Origin: Streptomyces katrae
Lineage (GTDB): Bacteria; Actinomycetota; Actinomycetes; Streptomycetales; Streptomycetaceae
Length of the DNA: 64,000 nt
Assembly: GCF_002028425.1 (NCBI RefSeq)
Contig: NZ_CP020042.1
Location: 2,046,001-2,110,000 of the forward strand
Direction of reading: 5' to 3'
The notes under the pieces were generated by a model. The model was not told where the DNA came from and searched no databases. It saw only the letters and a list, made by a program, of their open reading frames with translations. A program made the translations under genes and the position numbers. Shown piece by piece: positions 26,531 to 34,396 of this stretch (the first letter of the stretch is position 1; every line of letters begins with the position of its first letter).

Positions 26531-29043
26531 GGGCGCCGACGCAGGGAGCCGATGGCCGCCACCCCCAGGAGGACGGCGAGTGCGCAGGCGCTGAGCACGA
26601 CTCCTGCGTGCAGACCGGGCGTGCGGTACGAACAGGCGACACGGGTATGACCCGTCATCCGTACGGCGATCAGCCCTCCGAGGGTGCTCGGTGGCTGCGG
26701 ATCCCCGCCGTCGACGGAGCACTGCCACCCCTCCACCGCTGGGGCGGACACGACCGCGGCCCCCGTGCGGGGTCCGTCGAAGACGGCCGTGATCGCGTGT
26801 CCCCCGGCGTTCACGCGGGCGGGAGCGTTCGCGCTCATGTCGTTCACCGCCCGCTCCAGCCGCGTGGTGTCCAGACAGCCGAGGGGAGAGCGGGGAACGG
26901 GCTGGGCCGCCTCGGGGGTGAGTACCAGCGGAAAGTCGCGCCCGCTCGTGACGTGTCCGAGCGGGACGAGCCCGGCACGGGTCATCGGGGCCCGGGCCCG
27001 CACCGTCGTGGTGGTGCCGAGCGCGGTGACGGTGCCGGAGTACCAGGGGGCGTGGAAGTAGGCGACGGTGTCCGCGGGGCACCGGACCATGAGGGTGGTG
27101 GGCTCGCCCGCCGGCAGCCGCAGCACTGGGGCGCCTCGGGCCGGCCGCGGCTCGGGGACGGTGTAGACGGGCGCCGAGAGGACCCGGTTTCGCAGGTGGA
27201 AGACGGAAGCGTCCCCGCCGCTCTCGGCGTCCAGCCGAGTGCCACGGGCCCGCAGGGTCACCACCGGTGGTGCGGGCCCCGTGCGCTGCGTGAATTCCCG
27301 CCGTGTGCCGGAAGCCGGGTCGAGGCGGGCGCCGACCCCCATGAGGGCCTGCCCCACGGGGTCGTCGAAGGAGAGCAGGTGGCGCCCTGCGATGTGCCAG
27401 CCGGCGCCGAGGCCGGACAGCGTCTCGGCCGTCCTCGCCGGGACGTAGCTGCTGTAGTAGGAGCCGCCTTCGCCACCGAGGAGCAGCGGGTCGTTGTCGG
27501 CGAACTCGTGAGGCCCGGGGTCGCTGCGCGTGGCCGGCCAGGCGTCCTGGGCGCGGACCGCCTCGTACGCGGCCAGCGACTGGGCGTCGAGGGTGCGCTT
27601 GGGCTGCCACCAGTCGATGGTGTCGCGGATCACCGTGACGCTCCAGGTGGACCCCGCCGCCCCCAGGAAGACCGTGGCGGTCAGAGCCGCCGCCACTGTC
27701 CGGCCGCGTACCCCGGTAGCCCGCGGCAGGAGCCACAGCAGGGCGAGAGTGACCGCTCCCCCCGTCACTGTCATCGCCCACGTGCGGCGCGAGACGTACG
27801 GGTCGCCGCCGGCCAGAGCCGGCAGCAGGGCCAGCACCGCCGCTCCCGCCAGGAGCTCGCGGGGGCGCGGCTGGTAGGTCAGGGCGAGCCACGCGATCGC
27901 CACCAGGATCGCGGTCAGAGCGATGGACGCCCGGTACGGGCCGCCGTTGGGCATCGCGCCGCCGTGCCACACCAGCATCGTGGGCTTCCACACCAAGGAG
28001 AGCGCTACGGCCGCGGCGAGAACGCACCAAACGGCCCGCTCCCGGCGCGGAGCCCGGCCCACGAAGGGGAAGACAAGCACGAGCAACAGGGCCAGACTGC
28101 CGACCGCCACTTGGGGGGCACCCGCGTGGTACCCGCCGGGCAGCAGGTGTGCCAGGTACGCGCGGACCGAGGGCGCACCCGCGTAGGGAACGGCCGGTAC
28201 GGGCTGGGCGGCACGGCTGGCAGCCAGCGACACCGTGAGCACCGGGGCCGCGATCAGTACGCCGACCGTGGCCATCGAAAGGGCGCGCAGCGCCGAGCGG
28301 CCACGCTCACGCGTCGGGCGCGGATCGAGGGCCAGCCGCACGGCGAAGACGAGACCCATACCGAGGGTTGCCATCGCCGCCGTATAGAAATTGGCCGTCC
28401 AGCAGAGGGCGACCACGAGCACCCCGGCCACCCAGCGCCGCCGCTTCAGGCACCAGTCCCCGGCGATTCCCATCAGAGGGAACGACACCAGACCCCACAT
28501 CCACATGGGGTCCGCCCAGCCGGATCCGGTGGTCCACGAGCTGACGCCGTACCCCACCGCCAGGAGGGCGGCCGGCCACGCGGGACCGGGCCGCAGCCGT
28601 ACCAGGAAGACCGCCATCAGGGAGGTTCCCAGGCCAATGCTGAGCAGGGTCACCAAAAAGACCGGGAGCTCGACCATGGCGCGCGGAAAGATCCACACCA
28701 GCCATGAGAAGGGGTTCATCAGGTAGGCGAAGAGGTCCGCGAGGAAGGGGACACCGTAGCCGCTGTTCCAGTTGAAGACGAGGTCGCCGCTCGTGTTGCC
28801 GTGCAGGAGGTCCCACAGGTGCGCGTGGAAGGGCACGAACTGGTTTCCGAGGTCGTTGACGGCACGGGACCGCGAGCCGAAGGGGTACGTCCCGTGCACA
28901 GCCATGGCCAGGCAGTACGCGCTCATCGCGACGCCCGCGCCCAGGGCGGCGGCGCGGGGCACGGATCCGGGAAGGGCGGGCTCCAGCGTCGTCACCGGGT
29001 CGTCGGGCGACTTCACGATCACGCTCATGCTCACGGAATCCAT
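26494..29043 (-). CDS. YfhO-family integral membrane protein
   Basis: A very large polytopic protein (849 residues) with about a dozen hydrophobic helices in residues 28-500, a long extracytoplasmic domain (about 500-800) and a last helix near 812-832. The segment DLVFNWNSGYGVPFLADLFAYLMNP after helix 1 is the hallmark of YfhO proteins. These resemble GT-C glycosyltransferases; in Firmicutes YfhO glycosylates lipoteichoic acid. The donor and acceptor here are unknown. Convergent with the PIG-L lectin lipoprotein, which suggests a shared cell-surface glycan role, but this is inference. ATG 29043 or 29028; neither has a good ribosome site. Confidence 0.82.
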   Translation of the reverse strand: MDSVSMSVIVKSPDDPVTTLEPALPGSVPRAAALGAGVAMSAYCLAMAVHGTYPFGSRSRAVNDLGNQFVPFHAHLWDLLHGNTSGDLVFNWNSGYGVPFLADLFAYLMNPFSWLVWIFPRAMVELPVFLVTLLSIGLGTSLMAVFLVRLRPGPAWPAALLAVGYGVSSWTTGSGWADPMWMWGLVSFPLMGIAGDWCLKRRRWVAGVLVVALCWTANFYTAAMATLGMGLVFAVRLALDPRPTRERGRSALRALSMATVGVLIAAPVLTVSLAASRAAQPVPAVPYAGAPSVRAYLAHLLPGGYHAGAPQVAVGSLALLLVLVFPFVGRAPRRERAVWCVLAAAVALSLVWKPTMLVWHGGAMPNGGPYRASIALTAILVAIAWLALTYQPRPRELLAGAAVLALLPALAGGDPYVSRRTWAMTVTGGAVTLALLWLLPRATGVRGRTVAAALTATVFLGAAGSTWSVTVIRDTIDWWQPKRTLDAQSLAAYEAVRAQDAWPATRSDPGPHEFADNDPLLLGGEGGSYYSSYVPARTAETLSGLGAGWHIAGRHLLSFDDPVGQALMGVGARLDPASGTRREFTQRTGPAPPVVTLRARGTRLDAESGGDASVFHLRNRVLSAPVYTVPEPRPARGAPVLRLPAGEPTTLMVRCPADTVAYFHAPWYSGTVTALGTTTTVRARAPMTRAGLVPLGHVTSGRDFPLVLTPEAAQPVPRSPLGCLDTTRLERAVNDMSANAPARVNAGGHAITAVFDGPRTGAAVVSAPAVEGWQCSVDGGDPQPPSTLGGLIAVRMTGHTRVACSYRTPGLHAGVVLSACALAVLLGVAAIGSLRRRPQRPPHCQYNSG

Positions 29044-29104
29044 GACAGGAACAGCGCACCGAGGGGGCCTTCCGGAAACCGGACAGGTCCCCTTGCCGCT
29101 GGTG

Positions 29105-29239
29105 TCACTTGACCGTCACGGTGACGGTCGGGGAGACGGTCTTGGAGATGGTGAGGAGGCCGGCGGACAGGAGACCGCCGGCGAGCGTCCGGGTGAAGCG
29201 GCTGCGCAGTGTGGAACGCGTGGAATGCATGCAATGCAC
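29105..29239 (-). CDS. Candidate 44-residue small protein upstream of YfhO
   Basis: Begins at a GTG (29239) with GGAG six bases upstream and reads MHCMHSTRSTLRSRFTRTL, then a hydrophobic stretch AGGLLSAGLLTI and a Thr/Val-rich end, KTVSPTVTVTVK. The basic N-terminus plus hydrophobic core looks like a short membrane or signal-type peptide. It lies 61 bases upstream of the YfhO start, same strand, and could be co-transcribed. No family recognised; it may be a chance frame. Confidence 0.35.
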   Translation of the reverse strand: MHCMHSTRSTLRSRFTRTLAGGLLSAGLLTISKTVSPTVTVTVK

Positions 29240-29359
29240 GGCGGGCTCCTGTCTCAGCTGGCTCCCCCTGCCCGCACCTGCCTACGACCCTGGCGGGGCG
29301 GACACGACTTCGACGTTAACCGCAGGTACGGAGGTCGGCCACCGGACGGCGCGCGTTGG

Positions 29360-30526
29360 CTAGGGGGCGGCCGGGGTGACCGTCGGGGAGCCGGACGGGG
29401 ACGAGGGGGCGGGGGTGGCCGTCGGCTTCGGGGAGCTGGAGGGGCTCGGGGTCACGCTGGGCTTGGGAGTTGGCGTGGGGGTGGGCGACGGCTTCGACGT
29501 CGGCGTTGGGGTGGGAGTCGGGGTGGGGGTCGGCGTGGGCTTCGGAGTAGGAGTAGGAGTAGGCGTCGGCGTGGGGGTAGGAGTAGGCGTCGGCGTCGGC
29601 GTGGGGGTCGGCTTGGGGGTCGGCTTGGACGTCGGCGTCGGGGTCGCCGGGGTGCCCGGGAGCGGCAGCGGGGTGCCGCTCCCGTCGGGGATCTCGTGCG
29701 CCCCCTGGAGGTAGTACGCGTACCAGGACCGCACCGTCCGCAGGTACTCCGCCGACTGGTTGTACGAGAGCACCGCCCGGTCCAGGCCGGCGCCGGTCCT
29801 CAGGTCCCGGTTCCCCGCGCACAGGTAGCGTCCGGCCGCCAGGGCCGCGTCGTAGACGTTGTTGGGGTCGCGCCGGCCGTCGCCGTTGCCGTCCTGGCCC
29901 CAGGCCGCCCAGGTGGAGGGGATGAACTGCATCGGGCCGACGGCCCGGTCGTAGCGGGCGTCGCCGTCGTAGGCCCCGCCGTCGGTGTCGGAGATGTCCG
30001 CGAAGCCGTTGCCGTTCAGCACGGGACCCAGGATCGGCCGCAGGGTGGTCCCGTTCGCGTCGACGCGGCCGCCGCCGGCCTGCCCGGACTCGACCTTGCC
30101 GATCGCCGCGAGCAGTTGCCAGCGCAGTCCGCACCCGGGGTCGTTCTCGCCGACCCGCTGCTCGGCCCGCCGGTAGGCGGCGAGCACGCTCGCCGGTATG
30201 CCCTGCGCCCCCTCCCCCGCCGGCTGCGCCGCGGCCGGCGTGGGGTCCGGCCGGGCGGCGGGGGCCGCCGCCTCGCCGTCCGGCAGCAGCGCGGCCGGCG
30301 GTGCGGGGCTGTCCAGCGGCGGGAGTTCGGTGAAGTACGACGAGTCCCCGCCCGCGCCCGACGCGGCGGCGGGCGGCGGCGCGGCGCCCTCCCCGGCCGC
30401 CGCGATCCGCTCCGGGCCCGCGACGGCCGGGCCCTGGGAGGCCGTCATCGCGGCGGCCACCAGCGCCGATACCAGTGCCGCGGCCGCGCTCCGGCGCAGG
30501 CCGCGTCCGAATATTCGTGCCGACAT
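29360..30526 (-). CDS. Lytic transglycosylase with Pro-Thr repeat tail
   Basis: Secreted peptidoglycan-cleaving enzyme, 388 residues. Signal peptide at 1-36 ([24 protein letters not shown]). An Ala/Pro-rich linker precedes the SLT/MltB-like domain (about 120-265), with catalytic Glu in [11 protein letters not shown], then [26 protein letters not shown] and [15 protein letters not shown]. The last roughly 100 residues are PT, PTPTSKP and PTPKP repeats, a probable wall-spanning or O-mannosylated tail. ATG at 30526 has GGAGGG about 8 bases upstream. Confidence 0.9.
   Translation of the reverse strand: MSARIFGRGLRRSAAAALVSALVAAAMTASQGPAVAGPERIAAAGEGAAPPPAAASGAGGDSSYFTELPPLDSPAPPAALLPDGEAAAPAARPDPTPAAAQPAGEGAQGIPASVLAAYRRAEQRVGENDPGCGLRWQLLAAIGKVESGQAGGGRVDANGTTLRPILGPVLNGNGFADISDTDGGAYDGDARYDRAVGPMQFIPSTWAAWGQDGNGDGRRDPNNVYDAALAAGRYLCAGNRDLRTGAGLDRAVLSYNQSAEYLRTVRSWYAYYLQGAHEIPDGSGTPLPLPGTPATPTPTSKPTPKPTPTPTPTPTPTPTPTPTPTPTPKPTPTPTPTPTPTPTSKPSPTPTPTPKPSVTPSPSSSPKPTATPAPSSPSGSPTVTPAAP
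29455..29650 (-). repeat. Tandem GTCGGCGTGGGG-type repeat encoding Pro-Thr tail
   Basis: Imperfect 6- and 12-base units (plus strand GGCGTGGGGGT, GGAGTAGGAGTAGGC and variants) run through most of this interval and encode alternating Pro-Thr of the transglycosylase tail. Units are multiples of three, so gain or loss of copies would change tail length without a frameshift. Confidence 0.85.
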
Positions 30527-30681
30527 GAGCAGGACCCTCCCCTGGACGTCCGAACGTCCGCGTGACCCTACGTCAACTCGCTGCACAGGGCACGCAATGG
30601 GGTCCCGATGTTCACCACATCCCCACGAGCCTGCGCAGTTCACGCATACTGTCCCGACATCGGCTACCCCAGGGAGGCTCC

Positions 30682-31539
30682 GTGCCGTTCACTCTCAGCC
30701 ACGCGGCCGCCGTACTTCCGGCCATCCGCCGCACCGGACGGGCGCGGGGCCCGCTGCTCGCCTCGGCGCTGGTGCTGGGGTCGTTCGCGCCGGACGCCCT
30801 CTTCTTCGCGGACTCGCTCGTCGGCGGTCTCATGCGCTACGGCGAGTTCACCCACTCGCTCCTCGGCGTGGTCACCGCCGACGCCGCCCTCACCGCCCTC
30901 CTCGCCGCGTGCTGGCTGCTGCTGCGCGAACCGCTGCTCGCGCTGCTGCCGCGCTCCTGGCGGGCCCGCGTCCACGCCCTGGTCCGCGGCGAGCGCCTGC
31001 GCGGCCGCCCGCCCGCCGCGCTCGCCCTGCGCTTCTACCTGTCGGCGGTCGCCGGCTCCCTCACCCACGTGGTGTGGGACAGCTTCACCCACGGGGGCCG
31101 CTGGGGCACGGACGCCCTGCCGTGGCTCACCCGGCCCATCGCCCTCGGCCTGCCCCCGTACACCTTCCTCCAGTACGGCACCTCCGCACTCGCCGCGGGC
31201 GCCCTGCTCTGGTTCACGGCGAGCGCCCTGCGCCGGGTGCCGGTGCGGCCCGTGCCGCCGTCGGTGCCGGTCCTCGGCCGGGCGGAGCGCTGGTGGGCGC
31301 TGCTCCTGATCGCCGCCTGCACGGCGGCCGGTGCCGCCCTGCGGGTGATGCGCTTCTTCACCTTCTACGACCGGGTCCGCAGCCCCCTCGACATCATCCC
31401 GACGCTCTGCTTCGGAGCCGGCGGCGGACTCGTGGCCGGCCTCCTGCTGTACGGGGCCCTGGTGCGGCTGCGCCACCGCCGCGACCGGGACCCCCACCGC
31501 CCGGACCGGGAAACGCGCACGCCCGTCCCCGCCGCATAG
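30682..31539 (+). CDS. DUF4184-family membrane protein
   Basis: A 285-residue integral membrane protein. The N-terminus [13 protein letters not shown], then FAPDALFF and FTHSLLGVV, carries the His/Asp pattern of DUF4184, which resembles membrane metal-dependent hydrolases (YdjM/DUF457-like). A further conserved block is [17 protein letters not shown]. Six or so hydrophobic segments follow. The function is unproven. GTG at 30682 with AGGGAGG five bases upstream. The stop codon lies inside the stem of a terminator shared with polA. Confidence 0.85.
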   Translation: MPFTLSHAAAVLPAIRRTGRARGPLLASALVLGSFAPDALFFADSLVGGLMRYGEFTHSLLGVVTADAALTALLAACWLLLREPLLALLPRSWRARVHALVRGERLRGRPPAALALRFYLSAVAGSLTHVVWDSFTHGGRWGTDALPWLTRPIALGLPPYTFLQYGTSALAAGALLWFTASALRRVPVRPVPPSVPVLGRAERWWALLLIAACTAAGAALRVMRFFTFYDRVRSPLDIIPTLCFGAGGGLVAGLLLYGALVRLRHRRDRDPHRPDRETRTPVPAA

Positions 31540-31550
31540 GCGGGGACGGG
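31522..31550. terminator. Bidirectional terminator between DUF4184 gene and polA
   Basis: Perfect 12-base inverted repeat CCCGTCCCCGCC (31522-31533) and GGCGGGGACGGG (31539-31550) around a 5-base loop. It overlaps the end of the DUF4184 coding region and lies 22 bases beyond the polA stop. It can serve both convergent genes. Confidence 0.8.
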
Positions 31551-31572
31551 CGCGCGGGCATGCCGTCGGGGT

Positions 31573-34293
31573 CTAGTGTGCGGCGGACTCCCAGTCGCCG
31601 CCCACGCCCACGGACACGTCCAGCGGGGCCCGCAGCTCGACGGCCGCGCCCATCTCGCGCCGCACCAGCTCCTCGACCCGCTCCCGCTCGCCGGGGGCGA
31701 TCTCCAGCACGATTTCGTCATGGACCTGGAGCAGCAGCCGCGAGCCCAGCCCGGCCTCGGCCAGGGCCTTGTCCACCCGCAGCATCGCGACCTTGACGAT
31801 ATCGGCGGCGGTGCCCTGGATCGGAGCGTTCAGCGCCATCCGCTCGGCGGCCTCGCGGCGCTGGCGGTTGTCGCTGTTGAGGTCGGGCAGGTAGCGGCGG
31901 CGCCCGAACACGGTGGCCGTGTAGCCGGTGGCCCGGGCCTCGTCGACGACACGGTGCAGGTAGTCGCGTACGCCGCCGAACCGCTCGAAGTACGTCTCCA
32001 TCAGGCCGCGCGCCTCGGCGGGCTCGATGTTCAGCTGCTGGGCGAGACCGAAGGCGGAGAGCCCGTACGCCAGCCCGTAGGACATGGCCTTGATCTTGCG
32101 GCGCATCTCGGCGTCGACCTGCTCGCGCCCGACGTTGAACACCTGCGAGGCGACGGTGGTGTGCAGGTCCTCACCGGAGGCGAACGCCTCGATCAGGCCC
32201 TCGTCCTCGGAGAGGTGGGCCATGACCCGCAGCTCGATCTGGCTGTAGTCGGCGGTCATCAGCGACTCGAAGCCCTCGCCGACGACGAAGCCGCGGCGGA
32301 TGGCCCGGCCCTCGTCGGTGCGCACCGGCACGTTCTGCAGGTTCGGGTCGGTCGAGGACAGGCGTCCGGTCGCGGCCACGGTCTGGCTGAAGCTGGTGTG
32401 CACCCGGCCGTCGGCGGCGATGGTCTTCACCAGGCCCTCGACGGTGACGCGCAGCTTGGCCTGCTCCCGGTGCCGGAGCATGATCACCGGGAGTTCGTGG
32501 TCGGTCTGCGTGGCCAGCCAGGCCAGCGCGTCCGCGTCCGTGGTGTAGCCGGTCTTGGTCTTCTTCGTCTTCGGCAGGTCCAGCTCGCCGAAGAACACCT
32601 CCTGGAGCTGCTTGGGCGAGCCGAGGTTGAACTCGTGGCCGACCGCCGCGTGCGCCTCCTTCACCGCCTGCTGCACGGCACCGGCGAACTGCTGCTCCAT
32701 GGCCTCCAGGTGGTCGCGGTCGGCGGCGATGCCGGCCCGCTCCATCCGCGCGAGCAGCTCGGAGGTCGGCAGCTCCATGCCGTGGAGCAACTCGGCGGCG
32801 CCCACCTCGGCGAGCTTGCCGGTGAACGCCTCGCCGAGGTCCAGGACCGCGCGGGCCTGCGCCATCAGCGCCTCCGCCTCGGCCGTGTCGTCGGCGCCGA
32901 ACGCCAGCTGGCCGTCGGCCGCCGCGGGCGCCAGCTCCCGGTGCAGGTACTCGTTGGACAGCACGTCCAGCGCGAAGGACCGGCGGCCCGGCTTGACCAG
33001 GTACGCGGCGAGCGCCGTGTCCATGGTGACGCCCGCCAGGCTCCAGCCGTGCTCCGGGAAGACCCGCATCAGGCCCTTGGCGTTGTGCACCACCTTCGGC
33101 GCGGACGCGTCGGCCGCCCACGCGGCGAAGGCCCGCTCGTCGGCCTCGTCCAGAGCGGACGGGTCGAACCAGGCGGCCGCGCCGCCCGCCGCCGCCAGCG
33201 CCACCTCGGACACGTTGCCCTGGCCCAGCGCCCAGCTGTCCACCGTCGAGATGCCCAGGGGGCCGCCCGCGTGCGCCGCGAGCCACGGCGCGAGCTCGCC
33301 CGCGCCCAGCACGCTGGCGTCCAGCTCCACGCCGGGGGCCACAGCCGGCGCCTCCTCCTGGTCCGCGCCCGGGTCCACGGCCAGCAGCCGCTCGCGCAGC
33401 GAGGCGTTGCGGATCTCCAGCACGTCCAGCACGCCCGTCACCGCGGAACGGTCGTACGGCGCGCGCGCCAGGTCGGCCGGGGTCCGGGGCAGCTCCACGT
33501 CCCTGACCATCTCGGTCAGCACCCGGTTGAGCTTCACGGCCTCCAGGTGGTCGCGGAAGTTCTGCCCGGCCTTCCCCTTGACCTCCTCGGCCCGCTCCAC
33601 CAGCTCCGCGAACGAACCGAACTGGTTGATCCACTTCGCGGCCGTCTTCTCACCGACGCCCGGGATGCCCGGCAGGTTGTCCGACGGGTCACCGCGCAGC
33701 GCCGCGAAGTCCGGGTACTGCTGCGGGGTGAGCCCGTACTTCTCCACGACCTTCTCCGGCGTGAACCGGGTCAGCTCCGAGACGCCCTTCGTCGGGTACA
33801 GCACCGTCGTGTGCTCCGAGACCAGCTGGAACGAGTCCCGGTCACCGGTGACGATCAGCACCTCGAACCCGAGGGCCTCGGCCTGCGTCGCCAGCGTCGC
33901 GATCACGTCGTCGGCCTCGAAGCCGTCCACCGCGAACCGCGGCACCTTCATCGCGTCCAGGAGCTCGCCGATCAGCTCGACCTGCCCCTTGAACTCGTCC
34001 GGGGTCTTCGAGCGGTTCGCCTTGTACTCGGGGAACTCCGTCGAACGCCAGGTCTTGCGGGACACGTCGAACGCCACCGCGAAATGCGTGGGCGCCTCGT
34101 CACGCAGGGTGTTCGCCAGCATCGACGCGAAGCCGTAGATGGCATTGGTCGGCTGGCCCGTCGCCGTCGTGAAATTCTCCGCGGGCAGCGCGAAGAACGC
34201 CCGGTACGCCAGGGAGTGCCCGTCCATGAGCATCAGGCGGGGGCGGTCCGCTGCGGTCGTCTGCTCGGTCTTCTTCGATGCTGTCTCTGCCAC
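31573..34293 (-). CDS. polA: DNA polymerase I
   Basis: Repair and Okazaki-fragment polymerase, about 906 residues. Residues 20-310 are the 5'-3' exonuclease (LMLMDGHSLAYRAFFALP, GFEADDVIATLA, TGDRDSFQLVS, LRGDPSDNLPGIPGVGEKTA). The middle domain resembles a 3'-5' exonuclease, but its catalytic DxE is missing (LGISTVDSWALGQG), so proofreading is probably absent, as in other actinobacteria. The polymerase has motif A DYSQIELR, motif B RRKIKAMSYGLAYG and motif C VHDEIVLE. The Tyr in AMSYG stands where E. coli has Phe762; this residue affects dideoxynucleotide discrimination. GTG at 34293 gives the expected length; the open frame upstream of it is not conserved. Confidence 0.97.
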   Translation of the reverse strand: MAETASKKTEQTTAADRPRLMLMDGHSLAYRAFFALPAENFTTATGQPTNAIYGFASMLANTLRDEAPTHFAVAFDVSRKTWRSTEFPEYKANRSKTPDEFKGQVELIGELLDAMKVPRFAVDGFEADDVIATLATQAEALGFEVLIVTGDRDSFQLVSEHTTVLYPTKGVSELTRFTPEKVVEKYGLTPQQYPDFAALRGDPSDNLPGIPGVGEKTAAKWINQFGSFAELVERAEEVKGKAGQNFRDHLEAVKLNRVLTEMVRDVELPRTPADLARAPYDRSAVTGVLDVLEIRNASLRERLLAVDPGADQEEAPAVAPGVELDASVLGAGELAPWLAAHAGGPLGISTVDSWALGQGNVSEVALAAAGGAAAWFDPSALDEADERAFAAWAADASAPKVVHNAKGLMRVFPEHGWSLAGVTMDTALAAYLVKPGRRSFALDVLSNEYLHRELAPAAADGQLAFGADDTAEAEALMAQARAVLDLGEAFTGKLAEVGAAELLHGMELPTSELLARMERAGIAADRDHLEAMEQQFAGAVQQAVKEAHAAVGHEFNLGSPKQLQEVFFGELDLPKTKKTKTGYTTDADALAWLATQTDHELPVIMLRHREQAKLRVTVEGLVKTIAADGRVHTSFSQTVAATGRLSSTDPNLQNVPVRTDEGRAIRRGFVVGEGFESLMTADYSQIELRVMAHLSEDEGLIEAFASGEDLHTTVASQVFNVGREQVDAEMRRKIKAMSYGLAYGLSAFGLAQQLNIEPAEARGLMETYFERFGGVRDYLHRVVDEARATGYTATVFGRRRYLPDLNSDNRQRREAAERMALNAPIQGTAADIVKVAMLRVDKALAEAGLGSRLLLQVHDEIVLEIAPGERERVEELVRREMGAAVELRAPLDVSVGVGGDWESAAH

Positions 34294-34396
34294 GCCCCCG
34301 ATCCTAGGCGCCCCCACCGACAAATCCGCCGTCGGCGATGTCGGCGCAGCGTGACAGGATCGGAGTGGAAACGAAAACTGCTCGAAGGGGAGCGAC

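Noticed and set aside
29376..29714. Gly-Val repeat ORF on the plus strand and a possible CRISPR-like array.
   Set aside because: It is the antisense of the Pro-Thr codons of the transglycosylase tail. Units are 6-12 bases without spacers, so it is not a CRISPR array.
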